Below are positions 5,534-8,319 of a DNA stretch of 8,319 nt, in pieces; the first letter of the stretch is position 1, and each line of letters starts with the position of its first letter. Source of the DNA: Lutibacter sp. (GTDB lineage Bacteria > Bacteroidota > Bacteroidia > Flavobacteriales > Flavobacteriaceae); NCBI GenBank assembly GCA_002733285.1, contig NVVE01000015.1:58836-67154 (forward strand), read 5' to 3'. The notes below the pieces were generated by a model. It did no database searches. It was not told the origin of the DNA and worked only from the letters and a program-made list of their open reading frames with translations. Both the position numbers and the translations under genes were made by a program.

Positions 5534-8110
5534 CCTACTGGCATTTATATTTCCAAATAAGGATCTTGTAACCATTTTTTCATACACCTTCAATAATGCT
5601 GTATCAGGATTTTCTTGTTTCTGCAACTCCTGAATTTTGAGTAGAGCATATTGCTGAATTGTTAATAATGGTAAAACAATATTTTCACGAATATCAATTG
5701 AAGCTTTTCCTGCAGGATTATTTTGCATGAGCTTGTTGTAACCTGAAAGTTTTAGGATGAGCCGTTTTGATGTTTGATATTCAGTATGAATAATATCCCA
5801 AAACTCACCAAACTCTTCATTTTTAGACATGTATTCAGTCAACGCAAAGAATGATTTTGAAAGAGACATCATGCTGTTTTTTATTAATGTTTTAAAGAAG
5901 TCTGAATCTTTGTATAATTGTTTTACTTTGTCAAATTCACCGTTGTCTTCATATTTTTTTAAGGCAGTACCAACACCATAAAAACCAGGTACATTTTGTT
6001 TTAATTGACTCCATGAACCCACAAAAGGAATGGCACGTAAATCAGCAAAATTCAATTCTTTCGATTTTGAACGCTTAGAAGGGCGACTTCCAATATTGGT
6101 TTTTCCATAATATTTTAAGGTACTCATTCGTTCTAAGTACGGCATAAACTTTGGATGATTTTTAAAATCAACATAGGCTTCATAGCTGGTTAACGCTAAG
6201 TCATTCATGATTTCTCTATCATTTGTTGTCATGATATTTTTTGACTTGCTAAACAATTCATTTGAAATACCAGCACTTAATAATTGTTCAATATTGTATT
6301 GAGAGGAATCTAATGTTCCAAAATTTGAGCTAATAGTTTGACCTTGTATTGTCAATTGTATTTCTTCATTTTCAATAGTTGGGCCTAATGAAGCATAAAA
6401 CTTATGTGTTCTTCCTCCTCCACGAGCTGGTGGACCTCCTCTACCATCAAAAAAGATCACTTTAATGCCATATTTTCTTGAAATTTCAGTCAACATTTCT
6501 TTTGCTTTAAATATCGCCCAGTTAGCCATTAAATAACCTCCATCTTTTGTTCCGTCAGAAAAACCAAGCATTACAGTTTGTTTGTTGCTTCTATTTTTTA
6601 AATGATTAATGTATGCAGGATTAGTATATAATTTTTCCATGATACTAGCAGCATTTGTTAAATCATCTACTGTTTCAAAAAGAGGAATAATGTCAACAGT
6701 TATCGCATGTTCAAAGCCACATAAATTAAACATCGCAAAGGTTTCCATAACATTTACGGCAGTTTGATTGTTACTAATAATATACCTGTTCGCTCCACGT
6801 TCTCCATTATTTTTTTGAATGTTTTTTATGGCTTTAATGGAGCTTAAAGTTTTTGTAACCATTTCATCTTTAAAAATGGTGATATCTATATCGTCAGCAA
6901 CTTTTGAAAGAATATTAATTTGTTCGTTTTCTGAAAGATCTAAATAATTTTGAGGGAATAAATTGCTTCCATTTTTTTGTAGTGTATTTACAATATTTGC
7001 AAAAGCGTTGTGGTGAACTCTGCTGTCTTGTCTAATATCTAATGTCGCAAAGTGATATCCAAATATGTGGACTTTGTTTATAAGATCAATTATTTCTGCT
7101 AAATAAAGTGACTGATAATCAGAAATAAGAATGTCTTTTATTTGATTTAATTCTCCTAAAAATTCATCTAAAGGAATCATAGTGTTTAATTCAGTATTTA
7201 CACTATTGTCAAATAAGAGATTTTCTAAATTATTAATGGTTTGTTCTACGCCATTAAAAGTTAAACGTTTTTTTAATAAACGAATATCTTGATAATAATT
7301 TTTAAGGATCATCTGTTTTAAACGTTTTGCTACATTTAACGTTATTTCAGTGGTTACAAATGGATTTCCATCTCTATCACCACCAGGCCAAAAACCTAAA
7401 TTAATTATATCATTGTCAATTTTTTTGTTGTCAAAAATATTACTTTGTATGTAGTTGTAAACGTGTGAAATGGAATGGTAAAATACATTTTCTAAATACC
7501 AAATCAGACTAACTGCCTCGTCATAAGGTGAAGGTTTTACGTGTTTAAAAAATTGCGTTTTACCTAATTGAGCTAGTAATTGATTGATTTGAAGTAAATC
7601 ATTTTTTTGAATTGCTTTCGTTAAATCGGTTATAATACCTAAAACTGTTCCTGGATAAAATTGTGTTGGATGGGCTGTTAAAACGACCCGCACTTTAAAA
7701 TTTTCTAAATGCTTTTTTAAAGCTTCTTTTTTATTTTCTGCTGATGCTGTTTCTTTACTATTTCTCAACGTACCAACACCATCCATATTATTTACAATTG
7801 GAAAAGCGGCATCTTCAATGGCGTCAAATAATACTACTTGGCGTTCTATGTATTGAATAAACTTAAATAATAAATTTAATTTTTCTTTTTCTGAAAGGTC
7901 TTTATGATATGTTTCAAAGAAACCTTCTACAATTTCTGAAGGATTTTTTTTGTTAGAGAATCCATCTTTACAAATATCGTGAAACAGCGGTAATAATACA
8001 CCTGTCTTTTTAATTTGGTCAAATGGAAGTGTCATAAAAATACCATTGTAAATTTGGTATTTTGCCAATACATTTTCGTTAAACCTTTTTTGTTTTGGTT
8101 GTTTGTGCAT
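5522..8110 (-). CDS. ppc: Phosphoenolpyruvate carboxylase
   Basis: This complete 862-residue enzyme forms oxaloacetate from PEP and bicarbonate, replenishing the TCA cycle in the cytoplasm. Family landmarks are in order: TAHPT with catalytic His147, GGDRDGNP (243-250), LDIRQDS (357-363), PLFETVDDL (476-484), GFSDGTKDGGYL with Lys522, GRGG (556-559) and ARGGG, GSRPSKR (674-680), LRAIPFVGSW (691-700), and the C-terminal RNSA. By eye, Arg563, Lys752, Arg808 and Asn860 align with the E. coli aspartate-inhibition residues Arg587, Lys773, Arg832 and Asn881, so feedback inhibition by aspartate may be retained. Departures from the E. coli form are TAHPTQ for TAHPTE, GRGGPPARGGG for GRGGSIGRGG, and a final NSA for NTG. 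I believe these are phylum-level variants. The length is typical (E. coli has 883). The ATG at 8110 is the natural start. The gene appears monocistronic, ending in the hairpin shared with the acyltransferase gene. Confidence 0.98.
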   Translation of the reverse strand: MHKQPKQKRFNENVLAKYQIYNGIFMTLPFDQIKKTGVLLPLFHDICKDGFSNKKNPSEIVEGFFETYHKDLSEKEKLNLLFKFIQYIERQVVLFDAIEDAAFPIVNNMDGVGTLRNSKETASAENKKEALKKHLENFKVRVVLTAHPTQFYPGTVLGIITDLTKAIQKNDLLQINQLLAQLGKTQFFKHVKPSPYDEAVSLIWYLENVFYHSISHVYNYIQSNIFDNKKIDNDIINLGFWPGGDRDGNPFVTTEITLNVAKRLKQMILKNYYQDIRLLKKRLTFNGVEQTINNLENLLFDNSVNTELNTMIPLDEFLGELNQIKDILISDYQSLYLAEIIDLINKVHIFGYHFATLDIRQDSRVHHNAFANIVNTLQKNGSNLFPQNYLDLSENEQINILSKVADDIDITIFKDEMVTKTLSSIKAIKNIQKNNGERGANRYIISNNQTAVNVMETFAMFNLCGFEHAITVDIIPLFETVDDLTNAASIMEKLYTNPAYINHLKNRSNKQTVMLGFSDGTKDGGYLMANWAIFKAKEMLTEISRKYGIKVIFFDGRGGPPARGGGRTHKFYASLGPTIENEEIQLTIQGQTISSNFGTLDSSQYNIEQLLSAGISNELFSKSKNIMTTNDREIMNDLALTSYEAYVDFKNHPKFMPYLERMSTLKYYGKTNIGSRPSKRSKSKELNFADLRAIPFVGSWSQLKQNVPGFYGVGTALKKYEDNGEFDKVKQLYKDSDFFKTLIKNSMMSLSKSFFALTEYMSKNEEFGEFWDIIHTEYQTSKRLILKLSGYNKLMQNNPAGKASIDIRENIVLPLLTIQQYALLKIQELQKQENPDTALLKVYEKMVTRSLFGNINASRNSA

Positions 8111-8208
8111 ACGTTGAAATTCAAAGGTTAAAATTACAAAAGTTCAATAATATAGTCGCATAATGGGACTAAAATAACGAAATCGTTTTTTTATAATCAA
8201 TAAATTTT
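8111..8208. promoter_or_regulatory. ppc upstream region
   Basis: About 98 A/T-rich bases lie between ppc and the possible upstream gene end. On the minus strand, TAACCTTTG (8122-8130) and TATTATTG (8145-8152) are inexact -7 boxes. The first has one extra base and sits only 11 bases before the ATG; the second has one mismatch and would give a leader of about 30 bases. Neither has a convincing -33 partner. An 11-base palindrome with arms TTGAA/TTCAA lies at 8114-8124, next to the start codon. Confidence 0.3.
8171..8192. terminator. Weak A/T-rich hairpin, possible terminator
   Basis: AACG (8176-8179) pairs with CGTT (8184-8187) around an AAAT loop. After one T/T mismatch the stem extends by four A-T pairs. 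On the plus strand it ends in a T-run (8186-8192). On the minus strand it follows the stop at 8209 after 16 bases, which would suit termination of the possible upstream gene. It has very low GC and weak predicted stability. Confidence 0.3.
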
Positions 8209-8319
8209 CTATTTCCTATTCGGAATTTTATATAAATCAGCTAATTTTAAAGAGCTTTTTTTTAGATTTTGATTATGGTAAATCTTTTGAGAAGTATCAA
8301 AAGAGATATGATCATAAAA
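8209..8319 (-). CDS. Possible C-terminal tail of an upstream gene (partial)
   Basis: A minus-strand frame is open from the right edge for 36 codons to a TAG at 8209-8211. Its product ends SLKLADLYKIPNRK, preceded by a mixed polar stretch. The other two minus-strand frames are closed within this stretch. The composition (Lys, Asn, Tyr, Asp) is like the neighbouring proteins and a weak hairpin follows the stop, so this may be the end of the gene upstream of ppc. I do not recognise the family. A 36-codon open frame can also occur by chance in such AT-rich DNA, so this is tentative. Confidence 0.4.
   Translation of the reverse strand, partial: FYDHISFDTSQKIYHNQNLKKSSLKLADLYKIPNRK

Noticed and set aside
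8275..8319. Plus-strand start of a gene (ATG at 8275 or 8308)
   Set aside because: Only 4 to 15 codons are visible; a TAGATTTTG -7-like box upstream is inexact. The opposite-strand frame is longer, so this is not listed as a feature.
1..8319. CRISPR arrays, tRNA or rRNA genes, insertion sequences, toxin-antitoxin or defence genes
   Set aside because: Looked for and not seen. The Xre/membrane pair was considered as a toxin-antitoxin system, but the membrane protein is too large and multi-spanning for known small toxins and nothing else supports it.

Overview
The window looks like ordinary chromosomal DNA of a Bacteroidota member, most likely a flavobacterium (Flavobacteriaceae). The reasons are a very AT-rich base composition in genes and spacers, no convincing Shine-Dalgarno sites but A/T-rich leaders, matches to the Bacteroidota -7 promoter box TAnnTTTG, and a phosphoenolpyruvate carboxylase with sequence features I associate with this phylum. 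I see no tRNA, rRNA, CRISPR array, insertion sequence or phage gene.

Layout from left to right. Minus strand, 1-2790: a two-gene operon encoding a membrane-anchored or exported penicillin-acylase-type Ntn hydrolase (complete), followed by a LacI-family repressor cut off by the left edge. The two overlap by 8 bases (ATGAATAA). The gap at 2791-2914 is a divergent promoter region. Plus strand, 2915-3584: a four-helix membrane protein overlapping (again by ATGAATAA) a 66-residue Xre-type DNA-binding protein. A long near-perfect palindrome lies on the promoter of this pair, which suggests autorepression. Minus strand, 3581-4099: a DinB/YfiT-like metal-binding protein, tail to tail with the Xre gene and overlapping it by 4 bases. 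Plus strand, 4258-5505: a PlsC-type acyltransferase extended by a zinc ribbon and a C-terminal domain. Minus strand, 5522-8110: a complete phosphoenolpyruvate carboxylase (ppc), separated from the acyltransferase only by a hairpin that contains the ppc stop codon. At the right edge, 8209-8319 on the minus strand may be the C-terminal tail of the next gene upstream.

The genes do not form one pathway. The acylase and LacI regulator probably form a substrate-responsive unit, and the membrane protein and Xre protein form a small regulatory module. ppc is anaplerotic (oxaloacetate from PEP) and the PlsC-like protein is a probable lipid acyltransferase. The most notable items are the palindrome-over-promoter ahead of the membrane protein/Xre pair, the acylase-LacI coupling with an active site more like acyl-homoserine-lactone/cephalosporin acylases than penicillin G acylase, and the unusual catalytic motif in the zinc-ribbon acyltransferase. 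I did not find strong evidence for a wholly new system.
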